NCBI RefSeq assembly: GCF_002847525.1
Contig: NZ_PKKM01000006.1
Location: 111,819 to 175,818, forward strand
DNA: 64,000 bases
From: Schaalia odontolytica
GTDB taxonomy: Bacteria; Actinomycetota; Actinomycetes; Actinomycetales; Actinomycetaceae
Direction: 5' to 3'
Shown here: positions 62,645-64,000 of the stretch, one piece after another
How the letters are laid out: each line of letters begins with the position of its first letter
Position numbering within the stretch: position 1 is the stretch's first letter
The notes under the pieces: model-generated
What the model saw: the letters and a program-made list of their open reading frames with translations, nothing else
What the model was told of the DNA's origin: nothing
The model's database searches: none
Made by a program: the position numbers and the translations under genes

Positions 62645-64000
62645 CTGTGGAGTGGTGTAATCGTTTTGTGTCCTTCGGAGTGGGTTATGCGCTGAGTTGG
62701 AGTGGGGGTTCCTCCTGTTGGGTGGGTTGGGGTGTGAGTCGTGATTTGGTGAGGATGTCGAGGCTGAGGTAGCGTCGGCCTTCGGCCCATTCGTCGTTTT
62801 GTTCGGCTAGGACGGCTCCGACCAGGCGGATGATGGCCTGGCGGTTGGGGAAGATCCCCACGGAGTCGGTGCGTCGGCGGATTTCGCGGTTGAGGCGCTC
62901 ATTGGGGTTGTTGGACCAGATCTGGGTCCATACCCCGGTGGGGAAGGACGCGAAGGCGAGGACGTCTGCCCTGGCTTGATCGAGGTGATCACACACAGCG
63001 GGGAGCTTGTCGTGCACGTAGTCCAAGAGTCGGTCGTATTGAGCGTTGACTGAGGCGGCGTCGGGTTGGTCGTACACCGAGTGCAGCATCGCTTTGACGG
63101 CGGGCCATAGCGCTTTGGGGGTGATGGACATGAGATTCGCGGCGTAGTGGGTGCGGCATCGTTGCCAGGTGGCTCCGGGTAGGTTCGCTGCGATGGCTTC
63201 GACCAGGCCCAGATGGGCGTCACTGGTCACCAGGCGCACGCCGGTGAGGCCTCGGGCGACCAGGTCGGCGAAGAACTCGTTCCACGCCGGGCCGGTCTCG
63301 CTGGTGGATACGCGCACCCCCAGTACTTCTCGGTGTCCGTCATTGTTGACTCCGGTGGCAACCAGGACCGCGCACGAGACGACGCGTCCTCCTTCGCGCA
63401 CCTTCATGGTCAGTGCGTCAGCGGCGACGAACGTGAAAGGCCCAGCGTCGTCGAGGGGGCGATGGCGGAACTCGTCCACGTGTTCGTCCAGGTCGGCTGC
63501 CATACGTGAGACCTGGGACTTCGATAGTCCTGTGATCCCCAGGGTTTTGACGAGCTTGTCCATGCGGCGTGTGGATACTCCCGCTAAGTAGCAGTCAGCA
63601 ACCACTGTGATCAAGGCGTTTTCGGAGCGTTTGCGGCGCTGCAACAGCCACTCTGGAAAGTAGGTGCCTGAGCGTAGCTTGGGGATCGCCACGTCAATGG
63701 TGCCGACCCTGGTATCCAGGGGCCGGTAGCGATACCCATTGCGCTGGGTGTGACGCTGCGGATCTTGTTGGCCCCACTGGGCCCCGCACACGGTGTCAGC
63801 GTCCGCTGAGAGCAACGCGTTGATCACGTGCTGGAGCAGGGAACGCATCAAATCTGGGGACGCCTGGGATAACGCCTCGCCAAGCAGGCCAGCAGGGTCG
63901 ATAATATGAGGAGCGGTCATCGTTGTGCCTCCAAATCGTTTCGAGTCAGAAGTAGAGAGCTTTCTCGAAGGATCACACGGTGACCGCACCCATATCAAAC
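62645..64000 (-). mobile_element. IS256-family insertion sequence, right end at or beyond window edge
   Basis: The element carries one transposase gene. Near the left end, GTGTCCTTCG lies at 62668-62677. Near the right end, the complement of GTGTGATCCTTCG lies at 63966-63978. These are parts of imperfect terminal inverted repeats. The exact tips and the target duplication cannot be fixed because the right flank is outside the window. Confidence 0.8.
62685..63920 (-). CDS. IS256-family (mutator-type) transposase
   Basis: A DDE transposase of 411 aa that looks intact. The N-terminal part has [20 protein letters not shown] and [22 protein letters not shown], typical of mutator-type enzymes. The catalytic residues fit Asp in [11 protein letters not shown], Asp in [13 protein letters not shown] and Glu in [16 protein letters not shown] 63920 has GGAGG upstream. 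Normal length and no frameshift suggest recent or active movement. Confidence 0.95.
   Translation of the reverse strand: MTAPHIIDPAGLLGEALSQASPDLMRSLLQHVINALLSADADTVCGAQWGQQDPQRHTQRNGYRYRPLDTRVGTIDVAIPKLRSGTYFPEWLLQRRKRSENALITVVADCYLAGVSTRRMDKLVKTLGITGLSKSQVSRMAADLDEHVDEFRHRPLDDAGPFTFVAADALTMKVREGGRVVSCAVLVATGVNNDGHREVLGVRVSTSETGPAWNEFFADLVARGLTGVRLVTSDAHLGLVEAIAANLPGATWQRCRTHYAANLMSITPKALWPAVKAMLHSVYDQPDAASVNAQYDRLLDYVHDKLPAVCDHLDQARADVLAFASFPTGVWTQIWSNNPNERLNREIRRRTDSVGIFPNRQAIIRLVGAVLAEQNDEWAEGRRYLSLDILTKSRLTPQPTQQEEPPLQLSA

Noticed and set aside
62356..62772. Plus-strand open frame of 138 codons across the kinase terminator and the insertion element
   Set aside because: It begins inside the terminator stem, crosses promoter, operator and element end, and reads antisense into the transposase. 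Only its middle overlaps the frame-restored remnant starting at 62517.

Overview
The window is high-GC actinobacterial chromosome, and the gene content best fits the Actinomycetaceae, for example a Schaalia or Actinomyces-like oral or mucosal commensal; this is inference from gene set, codon use and gene order, not a database match. Supporting signs are frequent GTG starts, many ATGA/GTGA stop-start overlaps, an Smc/ParE/ObgE/RNase E set of actinobacterial type, a translational ultrashort T-box before a type II IleRS, a tandem-GNAT acetyltransferase pair, and an LAXTG-type surface protein.

Layout. 1-7736 (minus strand): cydAB oxidase genes, a hairpin, cydDC exporter genes and a coupled GAF sensor kinase that runs off the left edge. 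8151-17624 (plus): RNase E/G, rplU-rpmA, then obgE-proB-proA-nadD-rsfS-histidine phosphatase in a compact operon, followed by tRNA-Ala(GGC). 18100-20085: a secreted CAP-domain protein with Pro-rich repeats and a sorting signal, then a short non-coding stretch with two C-rich-loop hairpins. 20447-25148 (minus): two zinc peptidases (PepN, M13). 25415-29528: anaerobic glycerol-3-phosphate dehydrogenase glpABC behind an array of palindromes, then an SDR enzyme. 30453-32484: a lipoprotein and a divergent membrane-anchored QGP-rich protein. 32526-37479 (minus): a sulfatase locus made of sulfatase, ROK regulator, anaerobic sulfatase-maturating radical SAM enzyme and TauE/SafE exporter. 37609-39467 (minus): a two-gene permease pair. 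39594-43098: T-box and ileS. 43220-44388 (minus): a small lipoprotein and a bL12-CTD-like protein with five 10-bp iterons between them. 44622-52898 (plus): folC, dhaK-dhaL-dhaM, ndk, smc. 52919-54704 (minus): HrtBA-like ABC exporter. 54961-55176: small zinc-ribbon protein. 55424-59697 (plus): parE and two paralogous double-GNAT proteins. 59918-62327 (plus): sugar porter and PfkB kinase. 62424-64000: a promoter, an operator palindrome and the first codons of a gene that is frameshifted at a G8 tract and cut by an IS256-family element.

How parts fit together. The cyd block makes and assembles cytochrome bd with a sensor kinase that may read redox or oxygen. GlpABC and DhaKLM together give anaerobic use of glycerol 3-phosphate and dihydroxyacetone, with both products entering glycolysis as DHAP. 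The sulfatase block contains enzyme, activator, regulator and anion exporter. The most unusual items are the 19-bp-spaced iteron array at 43908-43985, the regulated but broken gene at 62517, the cytoplasmic sulfatase locus, the C-rich hairpin pair at 20284-20353, and alternating short motifs in the RNase E tail.
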